From Roseateles asaccharophilus (GTDB lineage Bacteria; Pseudomonadota; Gammaproteobacteria; Burkholderiales; Burkholderiaceae_C): a DNA stretch of 64,000 nucleotides. A model generated the notes under the pieces. That model was not told the DNA's origin, ran no database searches, and saw only the letters and a list, made by a program, of their open reading frames with translations. A program made the translations under genes and the position numbers. Location: positions 744,001 through 808,000 of the forward strand of contig NZ_SNXE01000001.1 in assembly GCF_004362405.1 (NCBI RefSeq), read 5' to 3'. This document shows positions 25,402 through 38,150 of the stretch, one piece after another (within the stretch, counting starts at the first letter, position 1; the number at the start of each line of letters is the position of its first letter).

Positions 25402-27432
25402 ATGCACCCCTTGATCGAACTGCGCGGCGTCGGCCGCCACTACCGCCTGGGCGCCATCGAGGTGCCCGCGCTGGTGGACATCAACCTCAGCATCCAGGCC
25501 GGCGAGTTCGTGGCCGTGATTGGCCAATCTGGCTCGGGCAAGAGCACGCTGATGAATGTGCTGGGCTGCCTGGACAGCCCGACCGTCGGCCAGTTCCTGA
25601 TCGATGGCCAGGATGCCAGCCAGCTGGGGCCCGACGAACTGGCCGGCCTGCGGCGCGAGCGCTTCGGTTTCATCTTCCAGCGCTACCACCTGCTGCCGCA
25701 TATGGATGCGCGCGCCAATGCCGAGCTGCCGGCCGTCTATGCCGGCGCCAGCAGCAGCGCACGGCGTGAGCGCGCCGAGGCCTTGCTCACGCGTCTGGGC
25801 CTGGGCGAGCGCATGCACCACAAGCCCAATGAGCTGTCGGGCGGACAGCAGCAGCGCGTGTCCATCGCCCGCTCGCTGATGAACGGCGGCCAGATCATCC
25901 TGGCCGACGAGCCCACGGGCGCACTCGATTCGCAAAGCGGTAAGGAGATGCTGGTCCTGCTGCGCGAACTCAACGAGCGCGGCCACACCATCATCCTGGT
26001 CACCCACGACGCTCATGTGGCCAGCCATGCGCATCGCATCATCGAGTTGAGGGATGGCAAGGTCTTGAGGGACAGCGGCACGCCGGCTGAGCACCGTCCG
26101 GTCGATCCCCAGGCCAAGGAGTCCATGGTGTGGTCGCGTGGCAGTCGGTGGGGCCGGCTGCAGATGCAGTGGCGCGAGGCCCTGCAATCGGCCGTGCAGT
26201 CGCTGCGGGGCAACCGGCTGCGCACCGCGCTGTCCATGCTGGGCATCAGCATCGGCATTGCGGCGGTCGTGTCTATCCTGGCCCTGACGGGGGCCGCCCG
26301 CGGCAGCATCGAGAAAGATGTGGGCAGTTTGATGTCTGGCCGCATTCCGGTGTCCCGCGGCAATTCCCAGCTGCCACCGGGCACCCAGGCTCAGCCCTTC
26401 CGGCCCAGCGAGATCGAGGCCGTTCGCGCCCTGCCCGGGGTCAAGGCCGTGACGGTGGAGCGCGAGATCCAGCTGACCGCGCGCCACGCCTCGCGCGATG
26501 CCATGGTCAGTGTGCTCGGCGCCGAGGCCCAGACCCTGGTCGGGCGCAAGCTCAAGCTGGTGGAGGGGCGCTACTTCAACGCCATGGACTTTGCGGCGAC
26601 CACTCAAGTGGCGGTGATTGACGAGAAGGCACGCAAAGCCCTTTTCAAGCCGGGAGAGTCACCCTTGGGGCGCACGCTTCTGGTGGCCCCGCAAGGCACG
26701 CCGGCCGAAGGCGGCGCAGCACTTGCCGGCACCAGTGGCGCCGCTGTGCCCGTTGGCGTGGCCTTGCCCCTCACCATCGTCGGTGTGGTCGCACCGGGAA
26801 CCGGCGGAGCCCTTTCCTTCGGTCCTTGGTTGGGTCAGGTGTTGACGCCCCACACCACCTTCAGCCGAAAGCTGGATGTGCGTGTGGACGCGGATCAGTT
26901 CAATGTGCTGCTGGACTTCACCGTGCCCCCGGCCGAAGTGCGCAAGCAGCTGATCTACCGGCTCAAGGCCCTGCATGGGGTGGAGGACTTCGAGGCGTGG
27001 AACGCCGATGAGGAGTTCCGCAAGTTCCAGCAAATCACGGGCGCCATGGCGCTGCTGTTCGCCGGGGTGGGCGCAATCTCGCTGCTGGTGGGCGGGGTCG
27101 GTGTGATGAACATCATGCTGGTCTCGGTCAGCGAGCGCACCCGGGAAATCGGTATTCGCATGGCCATCGGCGCCCGCCAGGGCGATGTGCGCCTGCAGTT
27201 CCTGGTTGAGGCGGTCTTGCTGTGCTGCCTGGGTGGGGCCTTGGGCGTGTTCCTGAGTTGGTTGTGCGCGCAGGGCATCAATGTGGCGCAAGAGGAGCTC
27301 AGGGTTGAGGTCAGCTGGGCCGCCCTGGGCGTGGCCTTCGCCGTGTCCAGCGTGGTGGGCCTGGTCTTCGGCACCGTGCCGGCACGCCGTGCTGCGGCGC
27401 TGAGCCCGGTTGAAGCACTGACGCGCGAATGA
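25402..27432 (+). CDS. macB: MacB-type ABC transporter, fused ATPase and permease
   Basis: A 676-residue protein of MacB architecture. The N-terminal ATPase has Walker A GQSGSGKSTL, signature LSGGQQQRVSIARSL and Walker B ILADEPTGALD (about 1-225). TM1 follows (ALSMLGISIGIAAVVSILALTG), then a periplasmic domain (about 310-545) and three C-terminal TMs with the FtsX-like permease block GVMNIMLVSVSERTREIGIRMAIGAR. It works as a mechanotransmission pump with MacA and an outer-membrane factor. Its last codons overlap the start of the next gene (ATGA), a strong operon sign. Periplasmic domain sequence gives no substrate. Confidence 0.93.
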   Translation: MHPLIELRGVGRHYRLGAIEVPALVDINLSIQAGEFVAVIGQSGSGKSTLMNVLGCLDSPTVGQFLIDGQDASQLGPDELAGLRRERFGFIFQRYHLLPHMDARANAELPAVYAGASSSARRERAEALLTRLGLGERMHHKPNELSGGQQQRVSIARSLMNGGQIILADEPTGALDSQSGKEMLVLLRELNERGHTIILVTHDAHVASHAHRIIELRDGKVLRDSGTPAEHRPVDPQAKESMVWSRGSRWGRLQMQWREALQSAVQSLRGNRLRTALSMLGISIGIAAVVSILALTGAARGSIEKDVGSLMSGRIPVSRGNSQLPPGTQAQPFRPSEIEAVRALPGVKAVTVEREIQLTARHASRDAMVSVLGAEAQTLVGRKLKLVEGRYFNAMDFAATTQVAVIDEKARKALFKPGESPLGRTLLVAPQGTPAEGGAALAGTSGAAVPVGVALPLTIVGVVAPGTGGALSFGPWLGQVLTPHTTFSRKLDVRVDADQFNVLLDFTVPPAEVRKQLIYRLKALHGVEDFEAWNADEEFRKFQQITGAMALLFAGVGAISLLVGGVGVMNIMLVSVSERTREIGIRMAIGARQGDVRLQFLVEAVLLCCLGGALGVFLSWLCAQGINVAQEELRVEVSWAALGVAFAVSSVVGLVFGTVPARRAAALSPVEALTRE

Positions 27433-28832
27433 TGAGCGCAAAGACGGAAACAGACGCGATGTGGGCGAAGCAAAGTTTGAAATCCCGGACCCCGGCCTTG
27501 ATCACCCTGGGCATCGGTGTCCTGCTGTCGGCCTGCGCCCAGGGGCCGGCCACGGCAACTGGCCCCAGGGCTGTGAGCCCCCACGTGCTGCCGGCGCAGT
27601 GGCAGCAGCTTGAGTCCCATGGCCCGGCGGAAAGCGCCGTCCCCGCTGATGCGCGCTTGAGCGCGCTGCAGGATCAGGCCTTGCGGGCCAATCGCGACAT
27701 CGCTCTGGCGCTCAAGCGCTGGGAGCGAGCCCAGCAGCAGCTGGGCCAGAGCCAGCTGGAGCGTGGCCTCAAGCCCAGCCTGAGCGGCAGTGCGGCAGGC
27801 AGCCGCGCGCTGGAGCAGGGGGCCCTCAAGCGCAGCTACGCGCTCAATGCCAGCGTCAGCTATGAAGTCGATCTGTGGCAGCGCCTGGCCCATGGCGAGG
27901 CGGCTCAGGCCGCGCAGGTGGCCGGTCAGCGGGCAGACTGGGCCGCGGCCCAGCTGCTGATCCGCAAGCGCGTCGCCGAAAGCTACTGGAGCCTGGCTGC
28001 GCTGGCGCTGGAAGAGCCGCTGATCCGCGAGCAGCTGCAAGGTGCCGAGGCGGTGCTGGCCCTGACCCGGCTGCGCGTGCGCGAGGGCAAGCTCCTGCCC
28101 ATCGAGGTGGACAAGGCGGCCATCAGCCTCCAGGGCCTGCAGTCGCGCCTGGCCCAGCTGTCACGCGAGCGCAGCCAGCAGACCCTGAACCTGGGCCTGC
28201 TGCTGGATGAGCTGGCGCCGTCGCTGCCCGAGTCACCGCAGCTGCCTGCCAGCCAGCCGGGCGACTGGCAGCCCGGCGCACCGGCCGAGGTGCTGGAACG
28301 CCGCCCCGATGTGCAACGCGCCAGGGCCCAGGTGGACAGCGCCCTGGCGCAGTGGCGCGCCAGTGAAGCGGCGCGTTATCCCAGCCTAAGTCTCAGCCTG
28401 GGCGTGGGCACCGGCGGCGGCCATTGGCGCGACTGGCTGGATCGGCCCGTGGCCACACTCTCGTCCAGCCTGATCGTGCCCCTGGTCGATTGGCGCCGCC
28501 TGGACCTGCAGCGCGCGCAATCGGTCAACGAGGTGGAGAGCGCCGCCCTGAGCCTGCGCGACACGGTGCACAAGGCCCTGGTCGAGGTGGAGCAGTTGGC
28601 GGCCGAGCGCCGCGAGCTGCGCCAGCAGGCGCTGGCCAATGGCGCCCGCCTCGCCGAGGCCCAGCAAGCCGAGAAGCTGGCCGCCCTGCGCTATGAGTTG
28701 GGCGTGATCGCCCGCGCAGACTGGCTGCAGGCCCGCAACGCCCGCCTGTCTGTTGAGCAAGAGGCCATACAGCTGCGTCTGCGCCAATGGCTCAATCGGC
28801 TGGCGCTGCAGATGGCATTGGCAAGCGGCTGA
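27429..28832 (+). CDS. NodT-family outer-membrane efflux lipoprotein
   Basis: A 467-residue TolC-fold outer-membrane factor of the NodT/OprM lipoprotein class. The lipobox LLSAC (Cys at about 36) follows a hydrophobic stretch (ALITLGIGVLLSA). Two repeated helical halves show the usual ERRPDVQRARAQVDSAL segment and VPLVDWRRLDLQRAQS. The start overlaps macB (ATGA at 27429-27432); an in-frame ATG at 27459 is also possible because the lipoprotein signal begins only after about 20 residues. It completes a tripartite MacAB-OMF export operon. The gene ends 16 bp before the convergent gatB stop. Confidence 0.9.
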   Translation: MMSAKTETDAMWAKQSLKSRTPALITLGIGVLLSACAQGPATATGPRAVSPHVLPAQWQQLESHGPAESAVPADARLSALQDQALRANRDIALALKRWERAQQQLGQSQLERGLKPSLSGSAAGSRALEQGALKRSYALNASVSYEVDLWQRLAHGEAAQAAQVAGQRADWAAAQLLIRKRVAESYWSLAALALEEPLIREQLQGAEAVLALTRLRVREGKLLPIEVDKAAISLQGLQSRLAQLSRERSQQTLNLGLLLDELAPSLPESPQLPASQPGDWQPGAPAEVLERRPDVQRARAQVDSALAQWRASEAARYPSLSLSLGVGTGGGHWRDWLDRPVATLSSSLIVPLVDWRRLDLQRAQSVNEVESAALSLRDTVHKALVEVEQLAAERRELRQQALANGARLAEAQQAEKLAALRYELGVIARADWLQARNARLSVEQEAIQLRLRQWLNRLALQMALASG

Positions 28833-28847
28833 GGCGGCCCGTGACGC

Positions 28848-30305
<1,458 letters not shown>

Positions 30306-30306
30306 A

Positions 30307-31802
<1,496 letters not shown>

Positions 31803-31803
<1 letters not shown>

Positions 31804-32102
31804 CACTCGATCACCTTGGGCACCAGGAACAGACCGTCCTCGACGGCGGGGGCGCTGCGCTGGTTGAGCGCGCGCTGATCCGTCTCGGTGACATCGTCTG
31901 CGCGCAGGCGCAGCTGCACCTCCTGCACCGCGGACAGCGGGGTGTACAGCGGCTCGACGCCGCTGGTGTCCACCGCGCTCATCTGCTCGACGATGGAGAA
32001 GAAGCCATTGAGCTGACCCAGCATCGCGGTCTGCTCTTGCTCGGAAAGCTCCAGCCGCGCCAGATTGGCGATGCGGCTCACATCTTGGGGGGTCAGGGCC
32101 AT
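31803..32102 (-). CDS. gatC: Asp-tRNA(Asn)/Glu-tRNA(Gln) amidotransferase subunit C
   Basis: A 99-residue GatC, the small chaperone-like subunit that wraps and stabilises GatA-GatB. The sequence shows the family pattern: [21 protein letters not shown] at the N terminus, [25 protein letters not shown], and [34 protein letters not shown] at the C terminus. It is the promoter-proximal gene of gatCAB and is divergent from mreB. Confidence 0.94.
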
Positions 32103-32180
32103 GGGTCGGCGGTATCGAAAAGTGGCAAATTCAAAGCCCCGATACGGGCTTGCGCTACCCGGAAAAGCAGGGGTGATCGG

Positions 32181-32201
32181 GTATTATCTCCGCTTATCTC
32201 C

Positions 32202-32208
<7 letters not shown>
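32181..32208 (-). promoter_or_regulatory. Candidate sigma-70 promoter for gatCAB
   Basis: On the minus strand TTGCCA (32203-32208) and TAATAC (32181-32186) are spaced by 16 bp. A transcript would start near 32174 and carry about 70 nt of leader before gatC. The only comparably good -35/-10 pair in this intergenic region is this one. Confidence 0.45.
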
Positions 32209-33434
<1,226 letters not shown>

Positions 33435-33442
33435 ACGCCAGC

Positions 33443-33463
33443 AAGGGGGCCTGCGGGCCCCTT
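33443..33463 (+). terminator. GC-rich hairpin after mreB (partial terminator)
   Basis: AAGGGGGCC and GGGCCCCTT pair around a TGC loop shortly after the mreB stop. The T-run is poor (GTTCATTG), so it probably attenuates rather than stops transcription, leaving mreB more abundant than mreC and the genes behind it. Confidence 0.5.
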
Positions 33464-33512
33464 GTTCATTGCCTGGATCTTTGTCTGAACGCGGTCTGAC
33501 TCTTTTCACGCC

Positions 33513-34451
33513 ATGCCACTGGGCACCCTGGATCGCACCCCGCCGCCCTTTTTCCGTCAGGGCACGACGGCGCTGAGCAAGCTGCTGCTCTGCGCCGCCC
33601 TGGCCATCTTCCTGATGGTGGCGGATGCGCGCTTCAAGCTGGCCGCGCCGGCCCGGGCCGCCCTGGCCCTGGCCCTGCATCCCCTGCAGCGCGCCTTGCT
33701 GGCCCCGGTGGACGCCTGGGAGCGTGCCGGCGACTATCTGCGCGGTACCGAGCGCGCCATGGCCGCCGAGGACCAGGCCCGCCGCCAGCTGGTGCAGCAG
33801 GCCGAGCGGCTCTCGCGTGCCGAACAGCTGCAGCAGGAGAACCAGCGCCTGCGCGCCCTGCTGGACCTGCGGCCCGCCCTGCAGGTGCCCTCGCTGGCGG
33901 CGGAGGTCTTGTACGAGGCTTCGGACCCTTACTCGCGCCGCGTCGTCATCGACCGGGGCAGCCGTCAGGGTGTGGTCCTGGGCGCGCCCGTCATCAACGA
34001 TGCCGGGGTGCTGGGCCAGGTGACGCGGGTCTATCTGCTCTCGGCCGAGGTGACCCTGCTGTCGGACAAGGATGCCGCCATCCCGGTGCTCAACACGCGC
34101 AGCCAGCAGCGCGGCGCGGCATTCGGCGGGGCCGAGGGTGGGGCCATGGAGTTGCGCTTCATGGCGGCCAATGCGGATCTGCGCCAGAACGATCTGCTGA
34201 CCACCTCGGGCCTGGACGGGGTGTATCCGCCCGGCCTGCCCGTGGCGCGCATCGCCAGCGTGGAGCGTCGTGGCGACACCAGCTTTGCTCGGGTGCGCCT
34301 GCAGCCGGTGGCCCAGCTCGATGATGTGCGTCATGTGCTGGTGCTGGGGCCCTTGCAGGAGCTGGAGAAGATGCGGACCCAGGCCCAAGCCGCCTCGGCT
34401 GCGGCCTCGGCGCCCGCTCGCGGTGCCAAGGCTTCGGGAGGCAAGCCATGA
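33513..34451 (+). CDS. mreC: Rod-shape-determining protein MreC
   Basis: A 312-residue bitopic membrane protein that links MreB to the periplasmic elongasome (PBP2, RodA). A single N-terminal TM (LLLCAALAIFLMVADARF), a coiled coil (about 80-115, AMAAEDQARRQLVQQAERLS), and the beta-rich MreC core (VVIDRGSRQGVVLGAPVINDAGVLGQV; DLLTTSGLDGVYPPGLPVARI) are present. The tail is Ala/Ser-rich. The stop overlaps the mreD ATG (ATGA). Confidence 0.95.
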   Translation: MPLGTLDRTPPPFFRQGTTALSKLLLCAALAIFLMVADARFKLAAPARAALALALHPLQRALLAPVDAWERAGDYLRGTERAMAAEDQARRQLVQQAERLSRAEQLQQENQRLRALLDLRPALQVPSLAAEVLYEASDPYSRRVVIDRGSRQGVVLGAPVINDAGVLGQVTRVYLLSAEVTLLSDKDAAIPVLNTRSQQRGAAFGGAEGGAMELRFMAANADLRQNDLLTTSGLDGVYPPGLPVARIASVERRGDTSFARVRLQPVAQLDDVRHVLVLGPLQELEKMRTQAQAASAAASAPARGAKASGGKP

Positions 34452-34966
34452 TCATGCCGCGTGGCCACCAGCTGCTGCTGCCGGCCAACCCCCTCTTCAT
34501 CGCCTTCAGCCTCTTGCTGGCCCTGCTGGTGGACATGGTGCCCGTGGGACGTCAGGCCTGGATGCCCGATGTGCTGGCCCTGGTGCTGGTGTTCTGGAAT
34601 GTGCACCAGCCCCGCCGTGTGGGTGTGGGCTGGGCCTTTGTGTTCGGTCTGCTGGTGGATGTGCAGCATGGCGCCCTCTTGGGCCAGCATGCCCTGGCCT
34701 ATAGCGTGCTGAGCTTCGGGGCCATTGCCCTGCACCGGCGTCTGCTCTGGTTCGGCCTGCTGGGCCAGGCTGCCCAGGTGCTGCCGCTCTTCCTGCTGGC
34801 CCAGGCCATTTCCGTGCTGGTGCGCCTGATGGTGGGGGGCATGTGGCCGGGCTGGACCCTCGTGCTGGCACCGGTGCTGGAGGCTGCGCTCTGGCCCCTG
34901 GCCAGCTGGCTGCTGCTCGCGCCCCAGCGCCGTCCGCCCGATCCCGATGCCCATAGACCGCTGTGA
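34448..34966 (+). CDS. mreD: Rod-shape-determining protein MreD
   Basis: A 172-residue polytopic inner-membrane protein with about five to six hydrophobic segments (FIAFSLLLALLVDMVP; PDVLALVLVFWNVHQPRRVG; WAFVFGLLVDVQHGALLGQHAL; QVLPLFLLAQAISVLVRL). The QPRRVGVGWAFVFGLLVDV stretch is typical of proteobacterial MreD. It overlaps mreC by ATGA and mrdA by GTGA, so the set is translationally coupled. Confidence 0.93.
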   Translation: MIMPRGHQLLLPANPLFIAFSLLLALLVDMVPVGRQAWMPDVLALVLVFWNVHQPRRVGVGWAFVFGLLVDVQHGALLGQHALAYSVLSFGAIALHRRLLWFGLLGQAAQVLPLFLLAQAISVLVRLMVGGMWPGWTLVLAPVLEAALWPLASWLLLAPQRRPPDPDAHRPL

Positions 34967-36987
34967 CCGTTCTCAAGAACCTTGAGCAGGAGCTGTCGCG
35001 CTTTCGCCTGCGGGTGCTGGCGGCGGCGGTCTTCGTGCTCTTCTGCTTCGGGCTGCTGGTGGCCCGTCTGGTCTATCTGCAGGTGCTGCAGCATGACAAT
35101 CTGGCGGAGCGGGCCGAGAACAACCGCGTCACCGTGGTGCCCATCGTGCCCAATCGCGGCCTCATCAAGGACCGCAACGGCATCGTGCTGGCCAGCAACT
35201 ATTCGGCCTACACCCTGGAGATCACGCCCAGCAAGGCCGGCAATCTGGAGGCCACCATCGACGCCCTGTCCCAGGTGGTGGAGATCCAGGCCCGGGATCG
35301 CCGGCGCTTCAAGCGCCTGATGGACGAGAGCAAGAGCTTCGAGTCCCTGCCCATACGCACCAAGCTCAGCGATGAAGAGGTGGCCCGCTTCACCGCCCAG
35401 CGCTTCCGCTTCCCCGGCGTGGAGATCAAGGCGCGCCTGTTCCGGCACTACCCGCTGGGCGAGGTGGGCAGCCACCTGATCGGCTATATCGGCCGCATCA
35501 ACCAGGCCGAGAAGAAGGCCATGGACGAGTGGGACGAGGAGGACATCGCCAATTACCGCGGCACCGAGTACATCGGCAAGCTGGGGCTGGAGCAGGCCTA
35601 CGAGCGCGAGCTGCATGGCATCACCGGCTTCGAGCAGGTGGAAACCAGTGCCGGCGGGCGTGCGGTGCGCCGCCTTGCCCACAAGCCGCCCACGCCCGGC
35701 AACACCCTGGTGCTGTCCATCGATATCCGCCTGCAGGCCCTGGTGGAGGAGCTCTACAAGGACCGCCGTGGCGCTCTGGTGGCCCTGGACCCACGCAATG
35801 GCGAGGTGCTGGCCTTTGTGTCCAAGCCCACGTTCGACCCCAACCTCTTCGTGGATGGGATCGATGTGGAGAACTGGCGCGAGCTCAACGAGAACCCCGA
35901 CAAGCCCCTGCTCAACCGTGCCCTGCGCGGCACCTACCCGCCGGGCTCCACCTACAAGCCGCTGATGGCCATGGCCGCGCTCACCAGCGGCAAGCGGGCG
36001 CCGGGCACGGTCATCATGGACAACCTGACCTTCAACTTCGGCGGCCGCACCTTTGGCAGCCCGGAGACCGACAGGCCGGGTCCCAAGGACATGCGCCTGG
36101 CCATCGTGGGCTCCAGCAATGTCTACTTCTATACCCTGGCCAATGAGATGGGCGTGGACCTCATCCACGACGAGCTGGCCCCGTTTGGCCTGGGGGAGCG
36201 CACCGGCATCGATCTGCAGGGTGAGGTGACGGGGGATCTGCCCTCCACCGACTGGAAGCGCAAGAAGTTCAGGCGCCCGGAACAGCAGAAGTGGTACGCC
36301 GGCGAGACCATCTCCCTGGGCATCGGCCAGGGCTACAACAACTTCACCATGCTGCAGCTGGCTCAGGCCTACGCCGTGCTGGCCAGCGGTGGACAGCGCT
36401 TCCGGCCGCGCCTGGTCCGCGAGATCGAGGATGTGGTGCGCCATGAGCGTCGCCATATCTCCAGTGACGCCCTGAGTCCCCTGCCGCTGCGGCCCCAGGA
36501 TGTGACGGTGATCCGCGACGCCATGTTTGGCGTGACCCAGGAAGGCACCTCGCGCCTGGTGTTCGCGGGCGCACCCTATACCAGCGGTGGCAAGACCGGC
36601 ACGGCCCAGGCCGTGGGCCTGCGTGCGGGCGAGAAGTACAAGGACGTGAAGACCGACGAGCGCAAGCGCGACCACTCGCTCTACGTGGCCTTCGCGCCCG
36701 CACAGCAGCCCACCATCGCCCTGGCCCTGATCGTGGAGAACGCGGGCTGGGGTTCGGCGGCCGCCGCGCCGATTGCACGTCGGGTCTTTGACTTTGTGCT
36801 GGCCTCGCAGCTGCCCAGCGAGGAAGATATTGCCCTGACCCAGCAGGGGCGCAGCATGGCCCCGATCGGGGCGCCGCGCCCCATCTCGGCCCTGGCCCTG
36901 CCGGGCATGGCGGCCTCGGCACCGCCGCCTGCGGCCGCGTCGGCCCCGTCGGCTGCAGCCTCGGCCGCCTCAGGAGTGCGTCCATGA
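34963..36987 (+). CDS. mrdA: Penicillin-binding protein 2, elongasome transpeptidase
   Basis: A 674-residue class B PBP that cross-links peptidoglycan during elongation with RodA. An N-terminal TM (VLAAAVFVLFCFGLLVARLVYLQ) precedes the pedestal domain and a transpeptidase domain with SxxK at STYK (Ser about 329), SSN, and KTG at about 544 (GGKTGTAQ). A proline/alanine/serine-rich tail of roughly 45 residues follows the catalytic domain. The start is a GTG overlapping the mreD stop (GTGA). Confidence 0.96.
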   Translation: MTVLKNLEQELSRFRLRVLAAAVFVLFCFGLLVARLVYLQVLQHDNLAERAENNRVTVVPIVPNRGLIKDRNGIVLASNYSAYTLEITPSKAGNLEATIDALSQVVEIQARDRRRFKRLMDESKSFESLPIRTKLSDEEVARFTAQRFRFPGVEIKARLFRHYPLGEVGSHLIGYIGRINQAEKKAMDEWDEEDIANYRGTEYIGKLGLEQAYERELHGITGFEQVETSAGGRAVRRLAHKPPTPGNTLVLSIDIRLQALVEELYKDRRGALVALDPRNGEVLAFVSKPTFDPNLFVDGIDVENWRELNENPDKPLLNRALRGTYPPGSTYKPLMAMAALTSGKRAPGTVIMDNLTFNFGGRTFGSPETDRPGPKDMRLAIVGSSNVYFYTLANEMGVDLIHDELAPFGLGERTGIDLQGEVTGDLPSTDWKRKKFRRPEQQKWYAGETISLGIGQGYNNFTMLQLAQAYAVLASGGQRFRPRLVREIEDVVRHERRHISSDALSPLPLRPQDVTVIRDAMFGVTQEGTSRLVFAGAPYTSGGKTGTAQAVGLRAGEKYKDVKTDERKRDHSLYVAFAPAQQPTIALALIVENAGWGSAAAAPIARRVFDFVLASQLPSEEDIALTQQGRSMAPIGAPRPISALALPGMAASAPPPAAASAPSAAASAASGVRP

Positions 36988-38138
36988 ATGCGGTACTGAG
37001 CAAGCCGCCGCTGCGACAGCGGCTCAAGCCCCTGCTGGAGGGCTTTGACACCCCCCTGCTGCTGGCCATGCTGTGGCTGGCCGGCCTGGGCCTGATGAGC
37101 ATGTATTCGGCGGGCTTCGACCATGGCACCCGCTTTGTGGACCATGCGCGCAATATGGCCCTGGCGGCCGCCATCATGTTCGTCGTGGCCCAGGTGCCGC
37201 CGCAGCGCCTGATGGCCCTTGCCGTGCCGCTCTACACCCTGGGCGTGGCCCTGCTGGTGGCGACGGCCCTGTTCGGCATCACCAAGAAGGGCGCGACGCG
37301 CTGGCTCAATGTGGGCATCGTGATCCAGCCCTCCGAGATCCTCAAGATCGCCACGCCCCTGATGCTGGCCTGGTGGTTCCAGCGCCGTGAGGGCCAGCTG
37401 CGCACTATGGACTTTGGCATTGCCCTGGCGCTGCTGGCCGTGCCTACGCTGCTGGTGGCCAAGCAGCCCGACCTGGGGACGTCCATCCTGGTCTTCGGTG
37501 CCGGCTTCTTCGTGGTGTTCTTTGCCGGCTTTCCCTGGCGCATCATCCTGCCGGCCATGATTCTGGGAGCGGCCGGCATCACCGCCCTGGTCATGAGCGA
37601 GGAGAAGATCTGTCAACCCGATGTCGAGTGGCCGGTGCTGCGTGAGTACCAGAAGCACCGGGTCTGCACCCTGCTGGACCCGCACAAGGACCCGCTGGGC
37701 AAGGGCTTTCACATCATTCAGGGCGAGATCGCCATCGGCTCCGGCGGGCTGACCGGCAAGGGCTTCATGCAGGGCACGCAAACCCATCTGGAGTTCATTC
37801 CCGAGCGCACGACCGACTTCATCTTTGCGGCCTATGGCGAGGAGTTCGGTCTGATGGGCGCGCTGGCCCTGCTGGCGGGTTTCACGGCGCTGATCCTGCG
37901 CGGGCTGATGATCGCCTCCGAGGCGCCGACCCTGTTTGGCCGGCTGATGGCGGGGGCCATCACCCTGTCCTTCTTCACCTATGTGTTCGTGAATATGGGC
38001 ATGGTCAGCGGCATCCTGCCGGTGGTGGGTGTGCCCCTGCCCTTCATCAGCTATGGCGGCACCGCCATGGTCACCCTGGGTCTGAGCCTGGGCATTCTGT
38101 TGGCGATCGCCAAGAGCCGGCGCGGCAAGAAGGGCTGA
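36984..38138 (+). CDS. rodA: RodA, SEDS-family peptidoglycan glycosyltransferase
   Basis: A 384-residue polytopic SEDS protein, the glycan-chain polymerase of the elongasome that works with PBP2. Visible features: LLLAMLWLAGLGLMSMYSAG, GVIQPSEILKI-type segment (NVGIVIQPSEILKIATPLML), AKQPDLGTSILV with the catalytic Asp, GFMQGTQTHLEFIPERTTDFIFAAYGEEFG, and GVPLPFISYGGTAMVTLGLSLG. It overlaps mrdA by ATGA and is convergent with the sensor kinase gene. Confidence 0.96.
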   Translation: MNAVLSKPPLRQRLKPLLEGFDTPLLLAMLWLAGLGLMSMYSAGFDHGTRFVDHARNMALAAAIMFVVAQVPPQRLMALAVPLYTLGVALLVATALFGITKKGATRWLNVGIVIQPSEILKIATPLMLAWWFQRREGQLRTMDFGIALALLAVPTLLVAKQPDLGTSILVFGAGFFVVFFAGFPWRIILPAMILGAAGITALVMSEEKICQPDVEWPVLREYQKHRVCTLLDPHKDPLGKGFHIIQGEIAIGSGGLTGKGFMQGTQTHLEFIPERTTDFIFAAYGEEFGLMGALALLAGFTALILRGLMIASEAPTLFGRLMAGAITLSFFTYVFVNMGMVSGILPVVGVPLPFISYGGTAMVTLGLSLGILLAIAKSRRGKKG

Positions 38139-38150
38139 GTCGGGCGGCGC